NCBI RefSeq assembly: GCF_030063185.1
Contig: NZ_JASISP010000020.1
Coordinates: 1 to 64,000 of the forward strand
Length of the DNA: 64,000 bases
Direction of reading: 5' to 3'
DNA from: Arthrobacter sp. H35-D1
Lineage (GTDB): Bacteria; Actinomycetota; Actinomycetes; Actinomycetales; Micrococcaceae
Below are positions 17,041 to 27,995 of this stretch, one piece after another (position 1 is the first letter of the stretch; each line of letters begins with the position of its first letter). The notes beneath the pieces are model-generated. The model made no database searches and was not told the DNA's origin. It saw only the letters and a program-made list of their open reading frames with translations. Made by a program: the position numbers and the translations under genes.

Positions 17041-18324
17041 AAAACTTGGAAGTCCCATGCCCTCCCCCAGCTGCCCGGCATCATGCCGGCCATCCATTTG
17101 CATGAAACCACCCAGCAGCGCGTGGTTCCCCTGCCGGACTCGGAACAGGCAAGTCTCTATGTCTGTGGCATCACGCCGTACGATGCCACCCACATAGGCC
17201 ACGCCGCAACGTATGTGGCCTTTGACCTGCTCAACCGGGCCTGGCGCGACCAGGACCGCGCCGTCAGCTACGTGCAAAACGTCACTGACATCGATGATCC
17301 GCTGCTTGTTCGGGCCAACCGCGACGGTGTCGACTGGCGCGAGCTGGCCGCATCCCAGACGGCCTTGTTCCACGCCGACATGGAAGCCCTGAACGTGTTG
17401 GCCCCGGAACACTACATCGGCGCCGTTGAATCCATCGCCTGGCTGGTTCCTGAAGTGGAAAAGCTGATTGCCGACGGGCTGGCGTATCCACTGGCCGGCA
17501 GCGACGGCGAGCCCGACGGCGACATCTACTTCTCCGTTGAAGCCGCCTCGGCCGCGACGCACGAAGTCGGCCCCAAAGCCCCTTGGTGGCTTGGTCAGAT
17601 CAGCGGCCTGAGCCAGGCGGAAATGCTCCCGTTCTTCGCCGAACGGGGCGGCGATCCGGACCGACCCGGCAAGCGAAGCCCCCTTGACGCCCTCTTGTGG
17701 CGTGTGGCCAGGGACGGCGAACCGTCTTGGGACGGCGCAACACTCGGCGAAGGCCGCCCCGGCTGGCACATCGAGTGCACAGTCATTGCCCGGCGCTTCC
17801 TGCCCAGGCCCTTCACTGTCCAGGGCGGCGGCAGCGACCTTGTCTTCCCGCACCATGAAATGGGTGCCGGCCATGCCTACGCCCTGGGGGAGACGCCCAT
17901 GGCCCAGCACTACAGCCATACGGGCATGGTGGGCCTTGAGGGGGAAAAAATGAGCAAATCCCTGGGCAATCTGGTGCTGGTCTCCGCGCTCCGTGCCGAA
18001 GGGGTGGACCCTGCAGCCATTCGCCTGGCCATCCTTGCCCACCACTACCGCGCTGATTGGTTCTGGACTCAAGAACTGCTTGACGACGCCGACCACCGGC
18101 TTGAGCGCTGGCGCCAGGCCTTGCTGCAGGCTCCCGAAGGAACGGCGAAGCCGGTCCTGGCCGAAATGCGCAAGGCCCTGTCCCAGGACCTTGACGCACC
18201 ACGCGCCCTGGCCGCCGTCGACACCTGGGCGGCAGCCGCGCAGGAATCGCAGAGCCTGGCTTCCGAACGCGACGCCGCCCTGGTCTCGGATGCCCTCGAG
18301 GCACTGCTGGGCATCGAGCTCTAA
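17038..18324 (+). CDS. mshC: L-cysteine:1D-myo-inositol 2-amino-2-deoxy-alpha-D-glucopyranoside ligase MshC
   Basis: A 428-residue cysteinyl-tRNA synthetase-like ligase that joins Cys to GlcN-Ins with ATP in mycothiol synthesis. The zinc and HIGH region reads [16 protein letters not shown]; the signature loop is GEKMSKSLG; the second zinc region includes GWHIECT and FPHHEMG. Unlike CysRS it lacks the long anticodon-binding tail. The GTG at 17038, rather than the GTG at 17029, gives the usual start MKTW and sits 7 nt after a TACAGT hexamer. This gene alone places the organism in the mycothiol-producing Actinobacteria. Confidence 0.93.
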   Translation: MKTWKSHALPQLPGIMPAIHLHETTQQRVVPLPDSEQASLYVCGITPYDATHIGHAATYVAFDLLNRAWRDQDRAVSYVQNVTDIDDPLLVRANRDGVDWRELAASQTALFHADMEALNVLAPEHYIGAVESIAWLVPEVEKLIADGLAYPLAGSDGEPDGDIYFSVEAASAATHEVGPKAPWWLGQISGLSQAEMLPFFAERGGDPDRPGKRSPLDALLWRVARDGEPSWDGATLGEGRPGWHIECTVIARRFLPRPFTVQGGGSDLVFPHHEMGAGHAYALGETPMAQHYSHTGMVGLEGEKMSKSLGNLVLVSALRAEGVDPAAIRLAILAHHYRADWFWTQELLDDADHRLERWRQALLQAPEGTAKPVLAEMRKALSQDLDAPRALAAVDTWAAAAQESQSLASERDAALVSDALEALLGIEL

Positions 18325-18356
18325 GGCACTGTGTTCCAAAGAAGGCGGTTGCGCCG

Positions 18357-19247
18357 CTAGGGCTGTTCGCGGCCCCGGCGGCGCAGGTAGCGTTCAAATT
18401 CCTGCGCGATGGACTCGCCACTGGCTTCAGGCAGTTCGGCCGTGTCCTTGGCTTCTTCCAGCTGTTGCACGTAGGCGGCAATCTCCGGGTCCCCTGCGGC
18501 CAGGTCGTTGACACCGCGTTCCCAGGCCTGGGCGTCGTCGGCCAGTTCCTGCGTGGACAGCGGCACATGCAGGAAATCCTCAATGCGGTTCAGCAGCGCC
18601 AACTCGGCCTTGGGGGAGGGCGCCTGGGCCACGTAGTGCGGCACGGCCGCCCACAGTGAAATGGTCGGCAGGCCGGCCAACAGGGCCACTTCATTCAAGA
18701 CGCCAACAATGCCTATCGGGCCCTCATACTGCGACGACTCAAGCTTCAAGCGCTCGGCCAGCTCGTCGTCGTCGCACGTTGCCGTGACGGGAATGGGGCG
18801 TGAATGCGGCACATCGGCCAGCAAAGCACCCACCAGCACAACGTAGTTGACCCGCAGTTCGGCGGCCTTCGCCAAAAGCTCGGCAGTGTAGGCCCGCCAG
18901 CGGTAGGACGGTTCAACGCCGTGCACCAGGACCACGTCGATGTCCGAGTCAGGAATGCTGGCCTTCGCAATTTTGGTCACGGGCCACTTGACTTTGCGCC
19001 CGCCGTCGTTCGTGAGCTTGATCTCGGGACGGGTGAACTGGAAATCGTAATATTCATCGGGTTCGATGACGGCAACCCGTTTGGCGCCCCACAGTTTGTG
19101 CAGGTACTTCAGCGCGTCGCTGGCGGACTCCCCGGCGTCGTTCCAGCCTTCGAAGGCGGCCAGCAGGACGGTCACCCGGTCTTCGCCAGGCGCCTTTTGC
19201 AACAACCGTGCGGGGTCGATGGGCGCGTCGTCGTCAATTGTGCTCAC
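18357..19247 (-). CDS. PAC2-family protein
   Basis: A 296-residue protein of the PAC2 fold, related to eukaryotic proteasome assembly chaperone 2. Recognisable parts are VLLAAFEGWNDAGESASDAL near residue 30, YYDFQFTRPEI, and VHGVEPSYRWR followed by VGALLADVPHSRP. Bacterial members are not proven proteasome chaperones, but the gene lies only 3.3 kb from the proteasome block. The GTG start at 19247 has TAGGCT 6 nt upstream, consistent with a leaderless transcript. Divergent from the HAD gene. Confidence 0.85.
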   Translation of the reverse strand: MSTIDDDAPIDPARLLQKAPGEDRVTVLLAAFEGWNDAGESASDALKYLHKLWGAKRVAVIEPDEYYDFQFTRPEIKLTNDGGRKVKWPVTKIAKASIPDSDIDVVLVHGVEPSYRWRAYTAELLAKAAELRVNYVVLVGALLADVPHSRPIPVTATCDDDELAERLKLESSQYEGPIGIVGVLNEVALLAGLPTISLWAAVPHYVAQAPSPKAELALLNRIEDFLHVPLSTQELADDAQAWERGVNDLAAGDPEIAAYVQQLEEAKDTAELPEASGESIAQEFERYLRRRGREQP

Positions 19248-19345
19248 AGGGCCAGCCTACGGCGCGAGCGCGTGGGTTGCACCATGCACCACGCGCAGCC
19301 GACCCCGGAATCCGTTCCACCCCGCATGACCCGTAGACTGGTGGC

Positions 19346-20083
19346 ATGCTTTTACCCTCTGCAACCGCCGTGCCCGGCGCGACTACGCCCCCGCCCGCGC
19401 TCAAAGCCGTGCTGTGGGACATGGACGGGACCCTTGTCGACACCGAACCGTACTGGATCGCGGCCGAAATTAAGCTCGTCACCGAGCACGGCGGGCACTG
19501 GGACGTGGAAAAGGCCATGAGCCTTGTGGGCAACGCACTGGAATCCTCTGCCGCAGTCCTGCAAGAGGCGGGCGTGAAGCTGACGGTGCGCGAGATCGTG
19601 GACCACCTTTCCCGCTCCGTCATCGCCGGCATCCGCAAGGAACTGCCGTGGCGCCCGGGAGCCCGCGAGCTCTTGGCGGAACTGCATGGCAGGGGAGTGC
19701 GCTGTGCGCTCGTCACCATGAGTGAGCGGAATTTGGCCAGTGAAGTGGTCAACGCCCTTGACGGCAACTATTTTGAATTCCTCATCACCGGCGACGAGGT
19801 GGAGAACGGCAAGCCCCACCCCGAGCCGTACCTGATGGCGGTTGCGCGGCTGCGCGAAACCGACCCGGAACTGACGAACGCCCATTGCGTTGCCATTGAA
19901 GATTCCGTGCCGGGCGTTGCCTCCGCAGTGGCCTCGGGCGTTGCCACGATTGCCGTCCCGAATGCCGTGCCGCTGCCTGCGGATGCCCGCCGCACCACCT
20001 GGCCCACCTTGGCCGGGCGGACGTACCACGACGTTGCCACAGTTTTGGCTTCCCGCCCGGCTTCCACCGGGGCTGCCTTGTGA
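19346..20083 (+). CDS. HAD-superfamily phosphatase, subfamily IA
   Basis: A 245-residue phosphatase. Motif I is WDMDGTLVDTEPYW (nucleophile Asp and acid/base Asp), motif II is the Thr in ALVTMS, and motifs III/IV are Lys in NGKPHPEPY and AIEDSVPG. The alpha-helical cap between motifs I and II is the IA type. Small phosphosugars or phosphoglycolate-like compounds are likely substrates. TAGACT ends 6 nt before the ATG, indicating a leaderless start. It overlaps the next gene by 4 nt, so the two form an operon. Confidence 0.88.
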   Translation: MLLPSATAVPGATTPPPALKAVLWDMDGTLVDTEPYWIAAEIKLVTEHGGHWDVEKAMSLVGNALESSAAVLQEAGVKLTVREIVDHLSRSVIAGIRKELPWRPGARELLAELHGRGVRCALVTMSERNLASEVVNALDGNYFEFLITGDEVENGKPHPEPYLMAVARLRETDPELTNAHCVAIEDSVPGVASAVASGVATIAVPNAVPLPADARRTTWPTLAGRTYHDVATVLASRPASTGAAL

Positions 20084-21246
20084 GCGATGCTTCCCACGGT
20101 GCCCCGAAGCGCCGCGAGGGGCTGGTCCTTGGCTCAGTCAAGGGCACGCCCATTATTTTGGCCAACTCCTGGTTTCTGATTGCCGCCGTGACAGTGCTGA
20201 TCTTTGGCCCGCAGCTACAGGCCAACTTCCAGGCATGGGCCTATCCCGTGGCCTTTGCCTACGCCCTGCTGTTGCTGCTCTCGGTGTTCATCCACGAGCT
20301 GGCGCACGCAGTAACGGCAAAATTGTATGGCTGGACCACCCATAAGATCGTGCTGAACCTTTGGGGCGGCCACACTGAATTTGATTTCAGCAAGGCAACT
20401 CCGGGCAAGGCGCTGGTGGTTGCCTTCGCAGGACCCGTCGCCAACTTCGTGCTGGCGGGCTTGGGCTTCCTGCTCAAGTTGGCGCTGCCGGTGCCCGTGT
20501 CCGTTGAACAGGTCACCATGGGCGGTTCCATTGCCCTGCTGTTGGTGAACATCTTCATTTGGGCCAACCTGCTCATTGGCTTGTTCAACGTGTTGCCGGG
20601 GGCACCCCTAGACGGTGGACGCCTCGTGGAATCCATTGTGTGGAAGGCCACGGGCAATCAAGAAAAGGGCACCATCGCTGCTGGTTGGGCCGGGCGCATC
20701 ATTGTGGTGGCACTTGTTGTCATTGTCCTTGCCGTGCCGTACATGCTCGGCAGCCAGCCCGACCTGACGACGACGTTCATCCTCATCCTGCTGGCAGGAT
20801 TTTTGTGGATGGGGGCTTCTGCCTCCATCAAGGCAGCCAGAATCAGGTTGCGGCTGCCGGCCATCAGTGCCGTGGAGCTGGCCGTTCCGGCAGTCAGTGC
20901 CTCGAATCAGTGCACCGTGGCCCAATTGTGGACGCTGCGGGCCCAGCACCGGTCCGCTCCCATCGTGCTGTTCGGCAACGACGGACGCCCAGCCGCCGTC
21001 GTGGACGAATACGCCCTCGCCAACGTTCCGCCGCAGGCAGCGCAAACCACGCCTTCCAGTGCCGTGGCACGAATGCTCTCTGCCGGCGCCTATGTTCCCG
21101 AGGCGGCTGCGGGTGCTGAACTTGTGTCCTATCTGGCCCAACTTCCCGACACCGAATATGCCGTGATCAATCTTGACGGGCGGGTCACCGGACTGCTCAG
21201 CCAGGCCAAGGTTGTTGCGGCCATCACCGGCAAGCCGGTCCCCTGA
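20080..21246 (+). CDS. Site-2-protease-like M50 intramembrane metalloprotease with CBS-like tail
   Basis: A 388-residue membrane protease. The zinc motif HELAH lies in the second hydrophobic segment (SVFIHELAHAVTAKLYGW), and NVLPGAPLDGGR supplies the third ligand Asp. The C-terminal 150 residues are cytosolic and resemble a pair of CBS-like domains (VAQLWTLRAQHRSAPIVLF, then a second copy ending GRVTGLLSQ). This is the Rv2625c/Rip3-like architecture. It would cleave membrane-embedded substrates such as anti-sigma factors. The GTG start overlaps the HAD stop, and it is followed by trmI with a 116-nt gap. Confidence 0.88.
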   Translation: MSDASHGAPKRREGLVLGSVKGTPIILANSWFLIAAVTVLIFGPQLQANFQAWAYPVAFAYALLLLLSVFIHELAHAVTAKLYGWTTHKIVLNLWGGHTEFDFSKATPGKALVVAFAGPVANFVLAGLGFLLKLALPVPVSVEQVTMGGSIALLLVNIFIWANLLIGLFNVLPGAPLDGGRLVESIVWKATGNQEKGTIAAGWAGRIIVVALVVIVLAVPYMLGSQPDLTTTFILILLAGFLWMGASASIKAARIRLRLPAISAVELAVPAVSASNQCTVAQLWTLRAQHRSAPIVLFGNDGRPAAVVDEYALANVPPQAAQTTPSSAVARMLSAGAYVPEAAAGAELVSYLAQLPDTEYAVINLDGRVTGLLSQAKVVAAITGKPVP

Positions 21247-21362
21247 CGACCGGGCCAATGACCTCCTCGATGGCCCGCCTGCTGGCCGGTTGACGTACTG
21301 CAGGCCATGACCGCACCGGCCGGAGAACTTTTTTGCGAGCAACAACACGACAGGAATTAGCC

Positions 21363-22451
21363 ATGAATCACCCCGGTTCCACCACAGAACCCGCCCAGGC
21401 CCCGCACGGTGCAGCACAACGCCGCGGACCGTTTCGCGCCGGCGAACGCGTGCAACTCACAGACGAGCGGGGCCGCATGAACACCATCACGCTCACTCCC
21501 GGCACGGCGTACCACACGCACAAGGGCTTCCTCAATCACGATCTGCTGATCGGAGCACCCGAGGGTTCCATGGTGGAAAGCAATGTGGGACAGCAATACC
21601 AGGCGCTGCGCCCTTTGCTCTCGGACTTTGTCCTCTCGATGCCGCGCGGTGCCGCCGTGGTCTACCCCAAGGACGCCGGGCAGATCATCACGATGGGAGA
21701 CATTTTCCCGGGTGCCCGCGTGGTTGAAGCCGGTGTGGGCTCGGGCGCGTTGTCCATCTCCTTGCTGCGCTCCGTGGGCGACTCCGGGTACCTGCATTCG
21801 TTCGAGCGCCGCGAAGAGTTTGCCGACATTGCCCGCGGCAACGTGGAAACCATTTTCGGCGGCCCACACCCGGCCTGGAAGATCTCCCTCGGCGACTTCC
21901 AGGACCAGGTGGTGGAACAGGAGGCCCCGGGCAGCATCGACCGTGTGGTCCTTGACATGCTGGCCCCTTGGGAATGCCTGGACGCCGTGGCCACCGTGCT
22001 GGCCCCCGGCGGCGTGTGGATCAACTATGTGGCCACCGTGACCCAGCTCTCGCGCACCGCCGAGGCCATCCGCGCCGACGGGCGCTTCACCGAACCCGAT
22101 GCGTGGGAGTCCATGGTTCGTGGCTGGCACCTGGAGGGACTGGCCGTGCGCCCGGACCACCGGATGGTGGCGCACACGGGCTTCCTCATGGTGACCCGCC
22201 GCCTGGCCGACGGCGTGACGGGCATGACGCCCAAACGCCGTGCGTCCAAAACAGAATTTGCCCAGGAAGACCTGGATGCCTGGACACCGGCAGCCGTGGG
22301 GGAGCGGGCGGTATCGGATCGGAAACTGCGCCGGGCCGCCCGGGATGCGTCCTCCACCGTGCAAACAAAGCGCACCAAGAGCAAGGACACCGGCGAGGCT
22401 GCAGACAAGACCCCGGAAAAGACACCAAACGAGGCTGCAGACAAGACATAA
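21363..22451 (+). CDS. trmI: tRNA (adenine-58-N1)-methyltransferase TrmI
   Basis: A 362-residue SAM-dependent enzyme that methylates A58 in the T-loop of tRNA. The N-terminal beta domain contains [11 protein letters not shown]; the Rossmann domain has motif [21 protein letters not shown], the acidic SAM ligand in SFERREE, and the catalytic-site sequence [11 protein letters not shown]-terminal tail of about 70 residues rich in Lys, Thr and Ala is extra and probably disordered. AGGAA precedes the ATG. In actinobacteria this gene commonly stands directly before arc/mpa, as here with a 109-nt gap. Confidence 0.9.
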   Translation: MNHPGSTTEPAQAPHGAAQRRGPFRAGERVQLTDERGRMNTITLTPGTAYHTHKGFLNHDLLIGAPEGSMVESNVGQQYQALRPLLSDFVLSMPRGAAVVYPKDAGQIITMGDIFPGARVVEAGVGSGALSISLLRSVGDSGYLHSFERREEFADIARGNVETIFGGPHPAWKISLGDFQDQVVEQEAPGSIDRVVLDMLAPWECLDAVATVLAPGGVWINYVATVTQLSRTAEAIRADGRFTEPDAWESMVRGWHLEGLAVRPDHRMVAHTGFLMVTRRLADGVTGMTPKRRASKTEFAQEDLDAWTPAAVGERAVSDRKLRRAARDASSTVQTKRTKSKDTGEAADKTPEKTPNEAADKT

Positions 22452-22560
22452 GCCCCTGGCTCCCGCCGAGGAACTCGGTCAAGCGCCCGGGGGACTGGCT
22501 CCCGGGTGCAATGGCACTAAAGTTGGCAGTACCGGCCTTCGATCGGCCGCGGAAGGAACG

Positions 22561-24366
22561 ATGGACATGAGCAACGACGCAATGAACACCGCCTCGGGCA
22601 ATCCCTCCCGGAACAGCCCCGCCCAGGACAGCCCCGTTCCGGGATCTTCCGGGGACAGTTACTCCGCGGGGCCGGGCCAGCACGCGGTCCTTGAACGGCA
22701 GCTCAATGTGCTCCGTGACAAGGCGCGCAACCTGGATCGGCAGCTGGCCTCCGCCACGCAAAACAACTCCAAGCTTGTGGCCATGCTGGAGACGGCCAAG
22801 GCCGAGATCCTGAAGCTGCGCACGGCGCTGGAAAACGCCGGCGAACCGCCGTACGGCTTTGGCACCATCATCGCCATCAACCGGCCGGCGGCTTCCTCGG
22901 GCAAGGCCACGGCGGTCACACACGAAAGCCTTGACATTTACGCTTCAGGGCGCAAGATGCGGGTGGGCCTGAGCCCGCTGCTGCGCCTGAACGAACTCAA
23001 TGTGGGCCAGGAAGTCCTGTTGAACGAAGCTTTCGTGGTCATTGCCGGCCTGGGCTACGAGCGAGTGGGCGAGCTTGTCACCGTCAAGGAACTGCTGGGC
23101 AGCTCCCGCGCGCTTGTCAGCGGCCGGGCCGACGAGGAGCGTGTTGTCCGTCTGGGAGGCGCGCTGCAGGGCGGCGCCGTCAAGGTGGGCGACGGCCTGA
23201 CGTTGGACGCTCGCACGGGCTATGCACTGGAGAAGATCCCGCGCTCGGAAGTGGAAAACCTGATCCTTGAAGAGGTTCCGGACATTTCCTACCTGGATAT
23301 TGGCGGGCTGTCGTCACAGATCGAACAAATCCGCGATGCCGTGGAGCTCCCCTTCCTGCACCCGGACCTGTACCGGGAGCACGGGTTGAAGGCACCCAAG
23401 GGCATCTTGCTCTATGGGCCTCCCGGATGCGGCAAGACGCTGATTGCCAAGGCGGTGGCGAACTCGCTGGCCAAACGCGCCCGCGAACGTTCCGGCGTCA
23501 AGGACCAGAAGAGCTACTTCCTCAACATCAAGGGCCCTGAACTCCTTGATAAGTATGTGGGGGAGACTGAACGCCAGATTCGGTTGATCTTTAGCCGGGC
23601 ACGGGAGAAAGCCTCGGACGGCAGCGCCGTCGTGGTGTTCTTTGACGAGATGGACTCCTTGTTCCGCACGCGCGGAACCGGCGTCTCCTCCGACGTGGAG
23701 ACCACCATCGTGCCGCAGCTGCTCAGCGAGATCGACGGCGTGGAACGCTTGGACAATGTCATTGTCATTGGCGCCTCCAACCGCGAGGACATGATCGACC
23801 CTGCCATTCTGCGCCCGGGCCGGCTGGATGTGAAGGTTAAAATCCAGCGTCCCGATGCCGAGGCCGCTGCGGACATCTTTGCCAAGTACGTCACCACCAG
23901 CCTGCCGTTCCACGCCGATGACCTGGCCGCCAACCACGGCAGCCTGCAGGAGACCGTGGAAGCCATGATCCAGCGGACGGTGGAGGCCATGTACACCACC
24001 GACAAGTCCAATGAGTACTTGGAAGTCACCTATGCCAACGGCGACACTGAAATGCTGTACTTCAAGGACTTCAACTCCGGTGCCGTCATTCAAAACGTGG
24101 TGGACAGGGCCAAGAAGTACGCCATCAAGGACTTGTTGACGCACAATGAAAAGGGCATCCGCATCGAGCACATGCTCCGGGCCGTGGTGGATGAGTTCCG
24201 CGAGCACGAGGACATGCCCAACACCACCAACCCCGACGACTGGGCCCGCATTTCGGGGAAGAAGGGCGAACGGATCACCTACATTCGCACCATTGTCCAA
24301 AGCAAGGAAGGCCAAGTGCCCGGGAAAACTCTGGAAACCGTGCACAACACGGGGCAGTACCTGTGA
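22561..24366 (+). CDS. arc: Proteasome-associated AAA ATPase ARC/Mpa
   Basis: A 601-residue hexameric unfoldase that binds pupylated proteins and feeds them into the 20S core. The N-terminal coiled coil (about residues 40-90, [20 protein letters not shown]) binds Pup; two OB-type domains follow (about 95-240). The AAA module has Walker A GPPGCGKT at 286-293, Walker [10 protein letters not shown] near 357, and an arginine-rich sensor region ILRPGRLD. The C-terminus ends GQYL, the gate-opening motif that docks on the proteasome alpha ring. GGAAGGA precedes the ATG. It overlaps dop by 4 nt. Confidence 0.95.
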   Translation: MDMSNDAMNTASGNPSRNSPAQDSPVPGSSGDSYSAGPGQHAVLERQLNVLRDKARNLDRQLASATQNNSKLVAMLETAKAEILKLRTALENAGEPPYGFGTIIAINRPAASSGKATAVTHESLDIYASGRKMRVGLSPLLRLNELNVGQEVLLNEAFVVIAGLGYERVGELVTVKELLGSSRALVSGRADEERVVRLGGALQGGAVKVGDGLTLDARTGYALEKIPRSEVENLILEEVPDISYLDIGGLSSQIEQIRDAVELPFLHPDLYREHGLKAPKGILLYGPPGCGKTLIAKAVANSLAKRARERSGVKDQKSYFLNIKGPELLDKYVGETERQIRLIFSRAREKASDGSAVVVFFDEMDSLFRTRGTGVSSDVETTIVPQLLSEIDGVERLDNVIVIGASNREDMIDPAILRPGRLDVKVKIQRPDAEAAADIFAKYVTTSLPFHADDLAANHGSLQETVEAMIQRTVEAMYTTDKSNEYLEVTYANGDTEMLYFKDFNSGAVIQNVVDRAKKYAIKDLLTHNEKGIRIEHMLRAVVDEFREHEDMPNTTNPDDWARISGKKGERITYIRTIVQSKEGQVPGKTLETVHNTGQYL

Positions 24367-25958
24367 GTGTTGTGCGGGTCGTGGGGGCCGAAACGGAATA
24401 CGGCATCCACGCTCCGGGGACGCGGCAGTTCAACGCCACATGGCTCTCCACCCAGGTGGTGCATGCCTATTCGCGCGAGACCAGCCACCGGGCGGCTGCC
24501 GGCGGGGAGACCCGTTGGGACTACACGGACGAGGACCCGTTGGCCGATGCCCGCGGCTGGTCCATGCCCCGCGAAGCTGCCCATCCCAGCCAGCTGACAG
24601 ATGCAGAACCCGTGCTCACAGCCGCCCAGATCGCCTTGGAGGGCGGGGAAAGCGGAGACACCGGCGCACCCCTGATGATGAACATGGTGCTCGGCAACGG
24701 CGCACGCTTGTATGTGGACCACGCCCACCCGGAATACTCCTCGCCGGAGGTGACGAATCCGCTCGACGCAGTGCGTTGGGATGCTGCCGGGGACCTTGTT
24801 GCGCTGGCGGCCGTGCGCCGAATCGCCGCCACCGCGGACGTGCCCGAAATCAACCTGTACAAGAACAACACCGACAACAAATCGGTGTCCTACGGCAGCC
24901 ATGAAAACTACCTCATGCCGCGCAGTGTCCCCTTTGCGCACATTGTTTCCGGGCTGACCCCGTTCTTCGTCACCCGCCAGCTCATGTGCGGTGCCGGGCG
25001 CGTTGGTCTTGGCCAGGACGGCTCGGGCAGCGGCTTTCAGATCAGCCAGCGGGCAGATTTTTTTGAGGCCGAGGTCGGTTTGGAAACCACCATCCGCCGC
25101 CCCATCATCAACACCCGCGACGAGCCGCATGCAGTGGCAGAGAAGTACCGCCGCCTCCACGTCATCATTGGCGACGCCAACTTGAGCCAGGTCTCCAACT
25201 ACCTCAAATTTGGCACGACGGCGCTGGTGCTTGACATGATTGAACACGGCACGGCCCCTGTGCTGAAATTTGCCGATCCGGTGACGTCGCTGCGAGAGAT
25301 CAGCCACGACTGGGAACTGCAAGGAACATATTTGCTGGCCGATGGCAGCCGCACCACGGCCCTGGACGTGCAGTGGCGCTACCTCAAGGCTGCACTTGCC
25401 CATGCACAAGCCAACGGTTCAAGCCACCCTGAAACGGGCGACGGCCACACCGCAGCCGTGCTGGCCAAGTGGGAAGAAGTGCTCACGGCCCTGGGAACGG
25501 ACCCCATGAGCCTTGCCGGGCAACTGGAGTGGGTGGCGAAACTCAGTCTGTTGCAGCAGTACAGGAACCGCGACGGCTTGGACTGGGACGATCCCCGGTT
25601 GGGCCTCATCGATCTGCAATGGGCGGACATCCGCCCGGAAAAGGGCCTTTACTACAAGCTGCTGCAGCGCGGCCGCATGCAGCGAGTGGTCAGCGACGAG
25701 TCCATTGCCGCCGCGGTGCAAGCCCCGCCGCCGGACACAAGGGCGTATTTCCGCGGTCGCTGTATCCAGGATTTTGGCGCCCATGTGGTGGGAGCCAGTT
25801 GGGACTCGGTCATCTTCGAGGTGCCGCAATTGCGCCGCCTGCAACGCGTCTCCACGAAGGAACCGCTGCGCGGAACGAAGGAGCTCACCGCCGGGCTTTT
25901 TGACAACAACACGGGCCTGCAGGATTTCCTGTCCCAATTGCTGTCGGACGCACACTAG
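24363..25958 (+). CDS. dop: Pup deamidase/depupylase Dop
   Basis: A 531-residue member of the carboxylate-amine ligase-like family. It deamidates the C-terminal Gln of Pup to Glu and also removes Pup from substrates. The ATP/Mg-binding start is [12 protein letters not shown]; the Dop-specific loop follows in the first 80 residues ([16 protein letters not shown] region), which PafA lacks. Other shared signatures are [17 protein letters not shown] and [12 protein letters not shown]. The GTG start overlaps the arc stop (GTGA). A Pup ending in Gln just downstream makes Dop essential for pupylation here. Confidence 0.95.
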   Translation: MSVVRVVGAETEYGIHAPGTRQFNATWLSTQVVHAYSRETSHRAAAGGETRWDYTDEDPLADARGWSMPREAAHPSQLTDAEPVLTAAQIALEGGESGDTGAPLMMNMVLGNGARLYVDHAHPEYSSPEVTNPLDAVRWDAAGDLVALAAVRRIAATADVPEINLYKNNTDNKSVSYGSHENYLMPRSVPFAHIVSGLTPFFVTRQLMCGAGRVGLGQDGSGSGFQISQRADFFEAEVGLETTIRRPIINTRDEPHAVAEKYRRLHVIIGDANLSQVSNYLKFGTTALVLDMIEHGTAPVLKFADPVTSLREISHDWELQGTYLLADGSRTTALDVQWRYLKAALAHAQANGSSHPETGDGHTAAVLAKWEEVLTALGTDPMSLAGQLEWVAKLSLLQQYRNRDGLDWDDPRLGLIDLQWADIRPEKGLYYKLLQRGRMQRVVSDESIAAAVQAPPPDTRAYFRGRCIQDFGAHVVGASWDSVIFEVPQLRRLQRVSTKEPLRGTKELTAGLFDNNTGLQDFLSQLLSDAH

Positions 25959-26116
25959 GACGCGCCCTCTATTTCATCCAAGCAGGGGGACCTGGCCGGG
26001 CTTGAGGCGGTCCTTGCTTAGCAAACCGGCACGGGCGGCGCATTCTTGGCGGGTCCGTGGCAGTATGGGAATAGGTGCCGAGAACGGCACCGGGAACCAC
26101 GTAAGAAGGACGCATC

Positions 26117-26323
26117 ATGGCTTCACAGGAACAGAAGAACGTCTCTTCCCGGCCCGAAGAGGAACACGTCGAGGAACTGCCGGTCCCGGCGCCGGGCGCG
26201 GATTCTGCAGCAGCCCAGGCCGCCACCACCGGCGTGGACGACCTCTTGGATGAAATTGATGGCGTCCTGGAGTCAAACGCCGAGGAGTTCGTGCGCGGGT
26301 TTGTGCAAAAGGGTGGACAGTAG
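26117..26323 (+). CDS. pup: Prokaryotic ubiquitin-like protein Pup
   Basis: A 68-residue, largely disordered acidic tag. The conserved C-terminal half reads [19 protein letters not shown], then [10 protein letters not shown]. The last residue is Gln, so the protein must be deamidated by Dop before PafA can ligate it to substrate lysines. The helical stretch binds the ARC coiled coil. It is preceded by a 158-nt gap after dop, which may carry an internal promoter, and followed by prcB after 6 nt. Confidence 0.97.
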   Translation: MASQEQKNVSSRPEEEHVEELPVPAPGADSAAAQAATTGVDDLLDEIDGVLESNAEEFVRGFVQKGGQ

Positions 26324-26329
26324 GCCTCC

Positions 26330-27157
26330 ATGGACGCCCACAACAGGACCGAATTTCCAGCGCTGGAAGGCGGGGGCTCCTCGTCGTCGTTCCTTGACCA
26401 TGTGACCCGCAGCAATCCGGGCCTGTTGCCGTTTGGCCGCGCCCTGCCCGCAGGCACCATGCCGGCAACCCCGCACGGGACCACCATCGTGGCGCTTTCC
26501 TTCGAAGGCGGGGTGCTCATGGCGGGGGACAGACGGGCCACCATGGGGTCCATGATCGCCAACCGGCACCTTGAAAAAGTATTCCCAGCCGATGCGTATT
26601 CGGTGCTTGGCATTGCCGGCACAGCAGGGATCGCCATCGACATGGTCCGCCTTTTTCAGGTGGAGCTTGAGCACTACGAGAAGATCGAGGGCACGCTCCT
26701 CAGCCTTGAGGGCAAAGCCAACAGGCTCGGTGCCATGGTCCGCGCCAACCTGCCCATGGCGATGCAGGGGCTGTCGGTGGTGCCGCTCTTCGCGGGAATT
26801 GAGACAGCCGGCCCAGTAACAACGGGGCGGTTGTTTTCCTACGACGTCACGGGAGGTCGTTACGAAGAGCTCGAACACCACAGCGTGGGCTCGGGCTCCG
26901 TGTTTGCCCGCGGGGCGCTGAAAAAGCTGTGGCGCCCCGGACTCACCGCCGAGCAGGCGCTGGAAGTGGCCGTCGAGGCCCTCTACGACGCCTCGGACGA
27001 CGATTCCGCCACGGGCGGGCCGGACCTTGTACGCCGTTTGTGGCCGGTAGTCTATGTAGTAACACACGACGGCGCCGCAAGGGTGGGCGACGATGCGCTG
27101 GCCGGCGTTGTGGAAACCATTGTGACGCGACGCAGCGTCGAACGCAGGGAGGCATAA
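26330..27157 (+). CDS. prcB: 20S proteasome beta subunit PrcB
   Basis: A 275-residue precursor of the catalytic subunit. A 50-residue propeptide ends in PHG, after which Thr51 ([11 protein letters not shown]) becomes the N-terminal nucleophile on autoprocessing. The Lys33-equivalent is in the [13 protein letters not shown] region and the Asp17-equivalent in AGDRRA. It assembles as two inner heptameric rings with PrcA. The stop and the ATG of prcA are immediately adjacent, so both are made in equal amounts. Confidence 0.95.
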   Translation: MDAHNRTEFPALEGGGSSSSFLDHVTRSNPGLLPFGRALPAGTMPATPHGTTIVALSFEGGVLMAGDRRATMGSMIANRHLEKVFPADAYSVLGIAGTAGIAIDMVRLFQVELEHYEKIEGTLLSLEGKANRLGAMVRANLPMAMQGLSVVPLFAGIETAGPVTTGRLFSYDVTGGRYEELEHHSVGSGSVFARGALKKLWRPGLTAEQALEVAVEALYDASDDDSATGGPDLVRRLWPVVYVVTHDGAARVGDDALAGVVETIVTRRSVERREA

Positions 27158-27907
27158 ATGGCGCAGCAATTCTATGTTTCCCCCGAACAGGTCATGAAGG
27201 ACCGGGCGGACTTCGCCCGCAAGGGAATCGCCCGGGGCAAATCGGTGGTGGTGGTTTCCTTTCTGGGCGGCATCGCGTTGGTGGCTGAAAATCCGTCACC
27301 GACGTTGCACAAAATCGGCGAAATCTACGACCGCATCGCCTTTGCCGCCGTGGGCAAGTACAACGAGTTCGAAAGCCTCCGCCAAGCCGGTGTGCGCTAC
27401 GCCGATGTGCGCGGCTACTCCTACGACAGGGCGGACGTGACGGCGCGCGGCCTGGCCAGCGTGTATGCGCAAAGCCTCGGCACTGTGTTTACGGCCGAAC
27501 AAAAACCCTTCGAAGTTGAATTGGCAGTCGCCGAGGTGGGGGAGCGGCAAGGCGAGGACCACATCTTCCGGCTGAACTTCGACGGCTCCATTGCCGATGA
27601 ATCGGGCTTCCTGGCCATGGGAGGCAAGGCCGACCTGGTCCAGGCGGCCTTGGAAAAACGCTGGAGAGCAGGCGCAAGCCTGGGCCAGGCGCTGCGGTGG
27701 GCCGTCGCAGCGCTGGAATCCCCGCGTTTGGACGCAGCACCAGGGGGAGCAGCCCGCAGCGAAGTCCCCGATCAGGCGGCAGCCCTGGCAGCAGCTACTT
27801 TGGAGGTGGCCGTGCTAGATCGCAACGTTTCGCGCGTGCGCGGCTCGCACAGGGCCTTCCGGAGGCTGAACGCCGCAACCGTGGCCACCCAGTTGGCCGC
27901 GGATTGA
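27158..27907 (+). CDS. prcA: 20S proteasome alpha subunit PrcA
   Basis: A 249-residue structural subunit forming the outer heptameric gate rings. It begins with the alpha-type N-terminal sequence FYVSPEQVMKDRADFARKGI, followed by the fold core GKSVVVVSFLGGIALVAEN. The pocket Lys that accepts the ARC GQYL tail is expected near the KIGEIYDRI segment. The C-terminal 40 residues are variable and Ala-rich. It starts directly after the prcB stop. Pro-rich or acidic regulatory insertions are absent. Confidence 0.95.
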   Translation: MAQQFYVSPEQVMKDRADFARKGIARGKSVVVVSFLGGIALVAENPSPTLHKIGEIYDRIAFAAVGKYNEFESLRQAGVRYADVRGYSYDRADVTARGLASVYAQSLGTVFTAEQKPFEVELAVAEVGERQGEDHIFRLNFDGSIADESGFLAMGGKADLVQAALEKRWRAGASLGQALRWAVAALESPRLDAAPGGAARSEVPDQAAALAAATLEVAVLDRNVSRVRGSHRAFRRLNAATVATQLAAD

Positions 27908-27995
27908 GCCCCTGGACCAAACAACGTGCAACGGCAACACACAGCTGCAACTCACGCGGCTGCACTATACAACGGCAATGAAGGAGACATGACAG

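Noticed and set aside
25959-26116. Extra small gene or riboswitch between dop and pup
   Set aside because: The gap has no open frame with a ribosome site and no recognisable structure; an internal promoter is possible but not visible.
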